From assembly GCA_965232975.1 (NCBI GenBank), contig CBDDRG010000321.1, positions 1 to 10,048 on the forward strand: a stretch of 10,048 bases of DNA. The letters run 5' to 3'. Numbering within the stretch: position 1 is the first letter of the stretch; each line of letters begins with the position of its first letter. The notes beneath the pieces are model-generated. The model was not told the DNA's origin and ran no database searches. It was given only the letters and a program-made list of their open reading frames with translations. The stretch is from CBDDRG01 sp965232975 (GTDB lineage Bacteria > Pseudomonadota > Gammaproteobacteria > Pseudomonadales > Porticoccaceae). Both the position numbers and the translations under genes were made by a program. Positions 1-5,808 of the stretch are shown in pieces.

Positions 1-1218
1 GCCATAGGGCGTGTCGTTGGCGATCGCGATGGCGTCCTCTTCATCCTCATAGCAGATCAGCGACAGCACCGGCCCAAAGGCTTCTTCGCGCGCGGTCTGC
101 ATCTGGTTATCGACATCGGTGAACACGGTGGGGGCGATGTAATAGCCCTTCTCCAGCCCGGCGGGCTTCGCGGTGCCGCCGGTCAGCAAGGTGGCGCCCT
201 CGTCGATCCCGCGCTTGATGAAGGAGATCACGCTATCGTACTGACTCTTGTTGGCGATGGGGCCCATATAGGTCTTGTCGTCAAGGGGGTCGCCGACCAC
301 GATGCCATCGACCGTTTCCTTGACGATGGCCTCGATCTCGGCCTTGAGTTGGCGCGGAATCAACATCCGCGTCGGGCCATTGCAGGCCTGCCCACTGTTG
401 AACATGGCCTGGCGCACGCCGCCGCGCACCGCCTTCGCGAGGTTGGCATCGGGCAGGATGATATTGGCGGATTTGCCGCCCAGCTCCTGCGCCACCCGTT
501 TTATGCTCGCCGCCGCCGCTCGGGCGACTGCCGCGCCGGCCTGGGTGGATCCGGTGATGGACACCATATCGACCAACGGGTGAGCGGACAGTGCTTCGCC
601 AACGACAGAGCCATCGCCGACGATCAAATTGAACACACCCGCCGGCAAGCCGGCGTCGTGAATGATTTCAGCGAGGATAAACGCATCCAGCGGCGCGGGC
701 GTGCTGGGTTTCAGCACCATGGTGCAACCGGCAGCCAACGCGGGGGCGACCTTGCCGGCGATCTGGTGCAGCGGCACGTTCCAGGGCGTGATCATCGCGC
801 AGACGCCGACGGGCTCCTTGACGATGTGGGTGGTGCCCAGATCGGATTCAAACTGGTATTCGCGGGCGAGTTTGGCAGCCTCAATGAAGGTAAATACCGG
901 GTTGCCCACCTGCACCGGCTTTGACAGACTGACCGGAATACCCATTTCAGCGGTGATGATCCGGGCGATTTCATCGCCGCGCGCCTCCAGGCCGGCAACG
1001 ATCTTGTCGATATAACCAGCGCGCTCTTCGGGTGAGGTTCGAGACCAGGCGTCAAATGCATTGTGGGCGGCGTGGACAGCGCGCTCGACGTCCTCGGCAT
1101 TGCCCATTGCCACCTGTGCAATGGGTTCTTCGGTGGCCGGATTGATGACCGCTTTCAGCGCTGTGCCAGCGGGCTTGCACCATTGACCGTTGATGTAAAA
1201 CTTGTCTTTAGTCAGCAC
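1..1218 (-). CDS. NAD(P)-dependent aldehyde dehydrogenase (partial; C-terminus beyond left edge)
   Basis: Oxidises an aldehyde to the carboxylic acid with NAD(P)+; soluble cytoplasmic enzyme of the ALDH superfamily (Aldedh fold). The frame is open from a GTG at 1218 to base 1, giving 406 residues of the usual ~475-490; the last visible residues, NDTPYG, are a conserved block about 70 residues before the C-terminus. Visible family landmarks: TPWN with the oxyanion Asn147, the nucleotide-binding turn SITGST (about 225), general-base Glu245 in QELGGK and nucleophile Cys279 in NSGQAC. The Glu-to-Cys spacing of 34 and Asn-Glu-Cys order match classical ALDHs, so the visible part looks intact. The GTG start is supported by AGGAGAA about seven bases upstream; no ATG lies nearby. 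It follows the Rieske oxygenase gene by 33 bp on the same strand, so the two are probably co-transcribed. The substrate is unknown. Confidence 0.95.
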   Translation of the reverse strand, partial: MLTKDKFYINGQWCKPAGTALKAVINPATEEPIAQVAMGNAEDVERAVHAAHNAFDAWSRTSPEERAGYIDKIVAGLEARGDEIARIITAEMGIPVSLSKPVQVGNPVFTFIEAAKLAREYQFESDLGTTHIVKEPVGVCAMITPWNVPLHQIAGKVAPALAAGCTMVLKPSTPAPLDAFILAEIIHDAGLPAGVFNLIVGDGSVVGEALSAHPLVDMVSITGSTQAGAAVARAAAASIKRVAQELGGKSANIILPDANLAKAVRGGVRQAMFNSGQACNGPTRMLIPRQLKAEIEAIVKETVDGIVVGDPLDDKTYMGPIANKSQYDSVISFIKRGIDEGATLLTGGTAKPAGLEKGYYIAPTVFTDVDNQMQTAREEAFGPVLSLICYEDEEDAIAIANDTPYG

Positions 1219-1251
1219 GAAGGGTTCTCCTCTAGTTGAGAAAGCGGGTAT

Positions 1252-2439
1252 TCAGCAGAAAGCTGAGTGGATCGATGCCGTTTCGGGGCGCTTATCCGCG
1301 CCGATACTTTTAGCAATTTGGGTCTGAAAGTGCGCCAGCGCGGGCTCATTGCGACCAAATATAACATGGGTCTGCGCGCCCGAGTTAATCCCCGCCTGGA
1401 TGCCTTCCGCGGTCGGGAAGTCCTCTTGCAGCACCGTTCTGACCGCGATGTCCAGGTTCTTTTCCCAGTGCTCCAGCGCTTCCTGCGTGGTCGCCGGCTC
1501 CGGAATCAGGAAATCCATGGTGACCTGGCATTCACCGGGGTGATCTTTTACCGGATAGGAACGCCAAAGCTCGACGTGATCGATCTGGATCACCAGAATG
1601 GTGTTTGGAAAGAGTACATAGGACATCGCCGAATGGGGCAGGATGTCGCGCTCGTGAGCAGGTAGGTCGCGCGCTTTGACGATCGATCGCCGTATGACGA
1701 TTTCCCGCAAATTCTGGCCATATTCTTCGACCATACACAGATTTGGCACGAAAAACGGGCCGACGGTAGTTGCGTGAAGGCTGCTGAAATGGTAGGGCTC
1801 CAGGAAGGTGTCGAGCATCATTTTCCAGTTCATCTGGCGCCGTATGTCAAGGCGTTTGTAATGAACGTAGCTGCCGAAGTGATAGCTCGCCAGCTCCGGC
1901 GCCAACCCCGCCAACTGGTGATCGATATCGAAATCTGCGCCCGGCGTTGGGCACACCCAGATCATGCCGTATTTCTCAACGGCGGGAAGTTGCACCAACG
2001 GGCGCTCCGCCTTGTCGACGCCTGGGAAACTTGCACTGTCGGGGATTACCCGCAATTCGCCGTCCAGACTGTAAGTCCAGGCGTGATAGGGGCAGACGAT
2101 GCCGGCTGGAGAACGGCCACAGCCCTGCGCCAACCGGGTGCCACGATGGCGACAGGTATTGATGAACGCATGCACCTGTCCGTTGCCATTGCGAACCAGC
2201 AGGATGGGCACATCGATCACGTCGATCGCGCTAAAGCTCCCGGCGGCTGGCAACTCGCTCGAAAATGCCGCCAGCAGTGGGTACTGTCGGAACAACAGGT
2301 CCTGCTCTCGCCGCAGCCAGCCAAGATCGCCGTACGCAGCCACCGGATGATAGGTAACCCGGTCGCTGCGCCAGGGTTCACCCTTGTCGTGAAGAGCCAG
2401 GGCCTCGGTATAAAGTCGACTGCGCATTTCAGGTGTCAT
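1252..2439 (-). CDS. Rieske [2Fe-2S] non-heme iron oxygenase, alpha subunit
   Basis: Catalytic subunit of a ring-hydroxylating-type oxygenase (COG4638 class) that activates O2 to hydroxylate or dealkylate an organic substrate in the cytoplasm. The 395-residue protein has an N-terminal Rieske domain with C96-x-H98 and C116-x2-H119 as cluster ligands, then a catalytic domain beginning with NWK (204-206). Its mononuclear iron site is H217-x4-H222, with D340 as the likely third ligand, and D210 is the likely bridge between the two centres. All ligands are present. The ATG at 2439 has a G-rich Shine-Dalgarno-like run (AGGGGGG) just upstream. It is the first gene of a unit with the aldehyde dehydrogenase. 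No beta subunit, ferredoxin or reductase gene is visible on the upstream side; such genes could lie beyond the left edge. The substrate could be aromatic, a quaternary amine or another compound; the sequence does not decide. Confidence 0.92.
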   Translation of the reverse strand: MTPEMRSRLYTEALALHDKGEPWRSDRVTYHPVAAYGDLGWLRREQDLLFRQYPLLAAFSSELPAAGSFSAIDVIDVPILLVRNGNGQVHAFINTCRHRGTRLAQGCGRSPAGIVCPYHAWTYSLDGELRVIPDSASFPGVDKAERPLVQLPAVEKYGMIWVCPTPGADFDIDHQLAGLAPELASYHFGSYVHYKRLDIRRQMNWKMMLDTFLEPYHFSSLHATTVGPFFVPNLCMVEEYGQNLREIVIRRSIVKARDLPAHERDILPHSAMSYVLFPNTILVIQIDHVELWRSYPVKDHPGECQVTMDFLIPEPATTQEALEHWEKNLDIAVRTVLQEDFPTAEGIQAGINSGAQTHVIFGRNEPALAHFQTQIAKSIGADKRPETASIHSAFC

Positions 2440-2469
2440 GTGCCCCCCTACCCCGATGATCCAGTCTTA

Positions 2470-2553
2470 GAGCCTGTTCAAGATCTCGCTAAAGGGCAGA
2501 TCGCGGCGTTTTTTGCCTTGCGCCGCACCCCTGGTCGAGGCTTGAACAGGCTT
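2470..2553. mobile_element. MITE-like inverted-repeat element (no coding capacity)
   Basis: A 12-bp perfect inverted repeat, AGCCTGTTCAAG at 2471-2482 and CTTGAACAGGCT at 2541-2552, encloses 58 bp. If one more base is counted at each end, the element is 84 bp and is flanked by TTA on both sides (2467-2469 and 2554-2556), as expected for a 3-bp target duplication. Inside are two smaller inverted repeats: GATCT/AGATC (2482-2486, 2498-2502) and GCGGCG/CGCCGC (2503-2508, 2521-2526). The size, terminal repeats and short duplication suggest a non-autonomous miniature transposable element. TNA duplications are known for the IS1031 group of the IS5 family, but assignment to that group is inference. 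It ends 31 bp before the Rieske oxygenase start codon, so it lies in that gene's leader or promoter. It could instead be a repeated structured RNA element. Confidence 0.55.
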
Positions 2554-2556
2554 TTA

Positions 2557-2720
2557 TACCGGGCTTGATTGATCGGACGCCGAACAGCGGAACACCACGA
2601 TGACAAACTCCGCATTGGCTCGGCCGTAACAGTAACCCGCCCATCTTAAATCCGCTGGTTGCGTGTCTAACAACGAAATTTAGCCTCTCTTTTTCAATTT
2701 TCGACGTCGTCCCCGGATAC
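2557..2720. other. Non-coding part of the divergent gap between Rieske oxygenase and dusA
   Basis: Together with the MITE-like element and the dusA promoter this makes up a 332-bp gene-free gap. I see no credible gene here. The stretch from about 2665 to 2705 is AT-rich and may act as an upstream element for the dusA promoter. On the minus strand it must hold the promoter of the oxygenase unit unless the MITE-like element supplies it. A TATAAA lies at 2553-2558 on that strand, overlapping the element's end, but no good -35 box sits in front of it, so I do not call it. Confidence 0.4.
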
Positions 2721-2748
2721 CGGACAACCCGGCGTCGGCGGCTATAAT
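2721..2748 (+). promoter_or_regulatory. Predicted sigma70 promoter of dusA
   Basis: A perfect -10 box TATAAT at 2743-2748 is preceded after 16 bp by CGGACA (2721-2726), which matches TTGACA in four of six positions. Transcription would start near 2755, about 10 bases before the CTGGAG ribosome-binding site at 2765-2770. The AT-rich DNA upstream may help RNA polymerase bind. Confidence 0.65.
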
Positions 2749-2771
2749 AGGCGCGGAACACAACCTGGAGA

Positions 2772-3788
2772 GTGACGCTGAAAACGACAGAACGGGTGGC
2801 GCTGCCGATGCGACGCTTCTGCGTCGCACCGATGCTGGACTGGACTGACCGCTATTGCCGCTACTTTTTGCGCCTGTTGAGCCGTCATGCGCTCCTCTAT
2901 ACCGAGATGGTCACCAGCGCGGCGCTTCAACACGGCGACATCCGGCGCCAGCTCGAGTTCGACCCCCGCGAACAGCCGGTCGCCCTCCAGCTCGGTGGCA
3001 GCAACCCCCGCGAACTGGCCACCGGCGCGCGGCTGGCGGCGCGCTTCGGCTATGTAGAAGTCAACTTCAATTGCGGCTGCCCCAGCGCGCGGGTGCAGGC
3101 GGGCCGCTTCGGCGCCTGCTTGATGAAGGAGCCGCGCCTGGTTCGGGACTGCATGATCGCGATGCAAGATGCCACAGATATCCCGGTCACCATCAAGCAC
3201 CGCCTCGGCGTCGACGATAGCGACAGCTATCCACAGTTGGTCGATTTTGTCGGCAACCTGGCGGCCGCTGGCTGTACCACGTTCATTATTCATGCCCGCA
3301 AGGCCTGGTTGCATGGTTTGAGTCCGAAGCAAAACCGCGACATCCCCCCCCTCATCCATGACCATGTCTATCGGATAAAGCGAGATTTTCCGGATTTGGA
3401 AATCGTCCTCAACGGCGGCATCACCGAGCTCGCCGAAGCGGGACATCATCTGCGGTCAGTGGATGGCGTCATGATGGGGCGGGCGGCCTACCATAATCCC
3501 TATCTGTTGGCTGACGTAGATCGTGCCCTCTTTGATGACAGCCACCCAGTGCCCAGCCGAACCGAAGTATTGGATCAATACGCCGCTTTTTGCGCGGTTC
3601 AGAGTTCCGCCCAAGGTATCCGCTTCAGTCATTTGAGCAGGCACGTTCTCGGCCTATTTCAGGGACAGCGCGGTGCGCGCCAGTTTCGCCGCCATCTCAG
3701 CGAAAATGCCCATCATCCCGGTGCGAGCGCCCACCTGTTACAGGATGCGGTCGAGGCCATGAGGGATGCCGCCAGCATCGCCGCCTGA
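2772..3788 (+). CDS. dusA: tRNA-dihydrouridine synthase A (DusA)
   Basis: Flavin- and NADPH-dependent enzyme that reduces uridine to dihydrouridine in the D-loop of tRNA (positions 20/20a for DusA). The N-terminal TIM barrel shows the family block VAPMLDWTDR, the LYTEMV strand, and the catalytic Cys103 in NCGCPS (numbered from GTG 2772). FMN/substrate residues follow: Lys142, His174 in IIHARKAWL, the NGG turn at 214-216 and MMGR at 234-237. RHVLGLFQG and the LSENAH block in the C-terminal helical domain distinguish DusA from DusB and DusC. The length fits DusA. The start is uncertain. GTG 2772 is only one base after the Shine-Dalgarno GGAG (2767-2770), CTG 2778 has ideal spacing, and GTG 2796 and ATG 2808 (just before the conserved core) lack a clear ribosome site. 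It has its own promoter and diverges from the oxygenase unit. Confidence 0.95.
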   Translation: MTLKTTERVALPMRRFCVAPMLDWTDRYCRYFLRLLSRHALLYTEMVTSAALQHGDIRRQLEFDPREQPVALQLGGSNPRELATGARLAARFGYVEVNFNCGCPSARVQAGRFGACLMKEPRLVRDCMIAMQDATDIPVTIKHRLGVDDSDSYPQLVDFVGNLAAAGCTTFIIHARKAWLHGLSPKQNRDIPPLIHDHVYRIKRDFPDLEIVLNGGITELAEAGHHLRSVDGVMMGRAAYHNPYLLADVDRALFDDSHPVPSRTEVLDQYAAFCAVQSSAQGIRFSHLSRHVLGLFQGQRGARQFRRHLSENAHHPGASAHLLQDAVEAMRDAASIAA

Positions 3789-3826
3789 GGGCTCCTGCGC
3801 TCGGGGAGCGGACAGTTAACCGGCAA

Positions 3827-3862
3827 GAAACTGCGTCGGCGCGACCTCGCATGTGCAGTTTC
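3827..3862 (+). promoter_or_regulatory. Nested hairpin in the leader of the TerB-like gene
   Basis: GAAACTGC (3827-3834) pairs perfectly with GCAGTTTC (3855-3862). Inside it GTCG (3835-3838) pairs with CGAC (3842-3845). The structure ends six bases before the AGGA ribosome-binding site (3869-3872) of the next gene. There is no T-tract, so it is not an intrinsic terminator; it may shape translation or mRNA stability, or be fortuitous. Confidence 0.3.
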
Positions 3863-3878
3863 GGGAACAGGATGACAG

Positions 3879-4322
3879 ATGCTTAACCGAATCAAAGAAT
3901 TCTTCCTCAGCAAGGTTCTCGATGCTGCCGATACCAATGCGGACGGGATGATCGCCAAGGCGGCGGCAGCCTTGCTGATCGAGGTCATGATGATCGATGG
4001 CGCCGTCACGGCGGATGAAGAGGCCAAAATGTGCTCGCTACTGCGCGATCAACTCAGCGTTCCGACCGCGGATATCGAGGATCTACTGGTTCTGGCGCGA
4101 ACCGAAGTCGAAGCGGCGACATCCCTCTACCAGTTCACCGCCTTGATCAATGTCCATTTCTCGGCGGAAAAAAAATACCAACTCATGCGCCAATTGTGGC
4201 TGGTGGCCTTTGCCGATGGCGCACTGGACAAATATGAAGAGGGCTTGATTCGCCATATCGCGGAACTTATCCATGTCCCCCACAGCCAATTCTTGTTGGC
4301 TAAAAAGCAAGCCCGGAGCTAA
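3879..4322 (+). CDS. TerB-like protein (tellurite-resistance TerB / DUF533-like helical domain)
   Basis: A 147-residue protein that looks like a single TerB-type all-helical domain. Two similar halves are visible. The first has AAAALLIEVMMIDGAVTADEE (about 28-48), the second MRQLWLVAFADGALDKYEE (about 104-122), each with the acidic D-G-x-(V/L) turn typical of TerB, a fold that binds metal ions. The first ~20 residues form an amphipathic helix with no signal peptide, so the protein is probably cytoplasmic or membrane-associated. The ATG at 3879 has AGGA six bases upstream. Single TerB-domain proteins are widespread outside ter operons and their role is mostly unknown; nothing nearby (no terC, terD or terZ) supports real tellurite resistance here. 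It lies 90 bp after dusA and may be read from the same transcript. Confidence 0.8.
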   Translation: MLNRIKEFFLSKVLDAADTNADGMIAKAAAALLIEVMMIDGAVTADEEAKMCSLLRDQLSVPTADIEDLLVLARTEVEAATSLYQFTALINVHFSAEKKYQLMRQLWLVAFADGALDKYEEGLIRHIAELIHVPHSQFLLAKKQARS

Positions 4323-4330
4323 TCCCGGGC
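4298..4330 (-). terminator. Putative intrinsic terminator for the hydrolase gene
   Basis: Read on the minus strand, GCCCGG and CCGGGC (4330-4325 and 4316-4311) form a GC-rich stem with a short loop, followed by the T-rich run TTGCTTTTT. It begins 20 bases after the hydrolase stop codon. It overlaps the last codons and stop of the convergent TerB-like gene. On the plus strand the same hairpin lacks a T-tract. Confidence 0.5.
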
Positions 4331-4349
4331 GTCGCTGTCCGACAGGCTC

Positions 4350-5264
4350 CTAGGGCGACGCCGTGCCGTCGCTGCCCGCCTCGGCAAAAAAAGCAATCAC
4401 CCGGTGTTCATGTCCCGGCCAATAGGCGTGATTGCCCTCGGCGCGGCAAAACAGCGTCCTCGCCCCCGCCGCGCACCCGCGGTACTCAGCGCAGCCGGGA
4501 TGAACGGAAGCCTTGTTTTCGCCACTACACTGGTTGCACTTGGCCCACCACTGGGCGACGCCGACACCGTAGTCGGGAAAATGACCATCTCCCTGATTGT
4601 GCATCAACATAACCGGCAGGGGTCGCGGACACTGATACTGTGCCATGTCCGCGCCCTGCATTCCCATCGCACTGGGGGCAATCGCGGTTGGATTGATCGC
4701 CCGGCCGGGCATGACGGCGAGGGCGTTCGACACCGTGCCGCCATCGGAATGACCGGTGTAGAACACCCTGCCGCTATCGATACACCAGGTTGTCATGACA
4801 TGTGTAGGAATGGCGCTCAATTCGAGCAGCACCTTGAGGCCCAGCGGAACACTTTGGGCATGAGCGACGACGAATCCGCGCGTAGTCGCTTCGTGAGTGA
4901 GGCCGGTGAATTTTTCCGACAGTTTTTCGTTGATGCCGGAAGGCGCCCATACCACCAGCAGTGGGTGGGGGCGATTCGGCTGATAATTACTCGGCGTCGT
5001 CGCGGTAAAGCGGATACCGGTAGCCGTCGTCTGCGGCAGATGGTCTGCCACGGCGCCGGGACGGCCTGCACACTGCGGTGCCGAAACCGTGCCGCCCTCG
5101 GGATAAACGTAGACCCCCGCCGCGGTGTACTCACTGCCATAGGTATAGGCCTGGTAGAGATAGCCCAAACCTCCCGCCACGACGATGACTAATACCAGAT
5201 AAGTAATTGACAGAGCCGATAATCCGTTGTTGAGGCGGCGTACCGAGAGTCGTGGACATGGCAT
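4350..5264 (-). CDS. Membrane-anchored alpha/beta-hydrolase, PHB depolymerase / feruloyl esterase-like
   Basis: A 304-residue protein that looks like a serine esterase of the LpqC/PHB-depolymerase class (COG3509). One hydrophobic segment (about 17-37) after a short basic N-terminus should anchor it in the inner membrane with the catalytic domain in the periplasm. Catalytic features are Ser173 in GHSDGG, a likely Asp226 in the HNQGD strand end (equivalent to HGxxD) and His279 in GNHAYWPG, which resembles the GGGHxWPG block of the family. Five cysteines cluster at about 243-273, consistent with disulfides outside the cytoplasm. I chose ATG 5264, with GAAGAG about ten bases upstream, over a TTG at 5282 that has no ribosome site. 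The substrate is unknown: an ester such as a hydroxyalkanoate or feruloyl ester is possible. It lies ~100 bp downstream of yqaA on the same strand, so it may be read through or have its own promoter. Confidence 0.82.
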   Translation of the reverse strand: MPCPRLSVRRLNNGLSALSITYLVLVIVVAGGLGYLYQAYTYGSEYTAAGVYVYPEGGTVSAPQCAGRPGAVADHLPQTTATGIRFTATTPSNYQPNRPHPLLVVWAPSGINEKLSEKFTGLTHEATTRGFVVAHAQSVPLGLKVLLELSAIPTHVMTTWCIDSGRVFYTGHSDGGTVSNALAVMPGRAINPTAIAPSAMGMQGADMAQYQCPRPLPVMLMHNQGDGHFPDYGVGVAQWWAKCNQCSGENKASVHPGCAEYRGCAAGARTLFCRAEGNHAYWPGHEHRVIAFFAEAGSDGTASP

Positions 5265-5323
5265 GACGGAGATGCTCTTCAAGAGATGAAAGTGGGTATT
5301 TATATCCTGTTATCGCCCGACCG

Positions 5324-5335
5324 ACCTGCCCAGGT
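5324..5335. repeat. 12-bp palindrome upstream of the hydrolase gene
   Basis: ACCTG-CC-CAGGT, two perfect 5-bp arms around two bases, lies in the 99-bp gap between the yqaA stop and the hydrolase start. It could be an operator for the hydrolase gene; a palindrome this short may also occur by chance. I see no convincing promoter near it, only a TATAAA on the minus strand without a -35 box. Confidence 0.25.
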
Positions 5336-5363
5336 AGATTAACAGCTCACCTATTGCGAAGAT

Positions 5364-5807
5364 TCATAGCAAGCCCGCCACATACACGACTGCTGCATAC
5401 CGCGCCGCTTTGCCCAATAAAATGGCTGTCAAAGTGGCTAACCAGGGCAAGCGCAGCCAGCCCGCCGCCAGACACAGGCCGTCACCGATCACCGGCAGCC
5501 ACGACAGCAACAATGCAGAGAAACTCCAGCGTCGGATCCAGATCATCGCGCGGGGCGACGGCGGCTTGAGCGACCAGCGCCGGACAATGCCTAACTGCGC
5601 GCCAACCCCCACCAGATAGGTCGAAAATCCCCCCAGGGTGTTGGCAGCCGTCGCCACTAAAATCAATAGGTTGGTATCAATTTCTCCCTGCCTGGCGAGC
5701 CACAACAGAATGACTTCCGAGCCCCCTGGCAGAAGCGTTGCAGATAAAAACGCGCTGAGCGCGAGCCCCGCCAGCCCGGTTTCGGGGGAGATCGCGGTCA
5801 CCGGCAA
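5364..5807 (-). CDS. yqaA: YqaA family inner-membrane protein (SNARE-associated/DedA-like)
   Basis: A 147-residue polytopic membrane protein of the YqaA group, a small branch of the DedA/VTT superfamily thought to move lipids or ions; the exact function is unknown. Recognisable blocks are FLSATLLPGGSE near the N-terminus, the glycine-rich NTLGG, and LLLSWLPVIGDGLCLAAGW in the second half, all shared with E. coli YqaA. Four hydrophobic segments can be seen, at about 12-38, 46-68, 93-115 and 122-146. It begins with TTG at 5807, one base after the TGA of the phosphorylase gene. An in-frame stop lies only about 20 bases upstream, so it cannot start much earlier; GTG 5801 is the only close alternative. 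There is no strong Shine-Dalgarno sequence, which suggests translation coupled to the upstream gene. Confidence 0.88.
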   Translation of the reverse strand: MPVTAISPETGLAGLALSAFLSATLLPGGSEVILLWLARQGEIDTNLLILVATAANTLGGFSTYLVGVGAQLGIVRRWSLKPPSPRAMIWIRRWSFSALLLSWLPVIGDGLCLAAGWLRLPWLATLTAILLGKAARYAAVVYVAGLL

Positions 5808-5808
5808 A

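Noticed and set aside
1774..2568. 264-codon plus-strand frame opposite the Rieske oxygenase
   Set aside because: It is antisense to a gene with all Rieske and iron ligands and has no recognisable motif.
2489..2761. 90-codon minus-strand reading frame across the Rieske-dusA gap
   Set aside because: It runs through the MITE-like element and antisense over the dusA promoter, is rich in Arg/Ser/Gly/Cys without a recognisable domain, and has no ribosome-binding site; the frame is best explained by GC-rich non-coding DNA.
2742..3449. 235-codon minus-strand frame opposite dusA
   Set aside because: dusA on the plus strand has all family motifs and its own promoter; the antisense frame has none.
3789..3812. 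GCTCC/GGAGC hairpin right after dusA as a terminator
   Set aside because: The stem is only five base pairs with an eight-base loop and no T-tract follows, so I do not call it a terminator.
3879..4322. A functional tellurite-resistance locus
   Set aside because: Only one TerB-like domain is present and no terC, terD, terE or terZ neighbours are visible; the family name alone does not support resistance.
4404..5192. 262-codon plus-strand frame opposite the hydrolase gene
   Set aside because: The minus strand encodes a coherent alpha/beta-hydrolase with a complete triad and membrane anchor; the opposite frame shows no domain.
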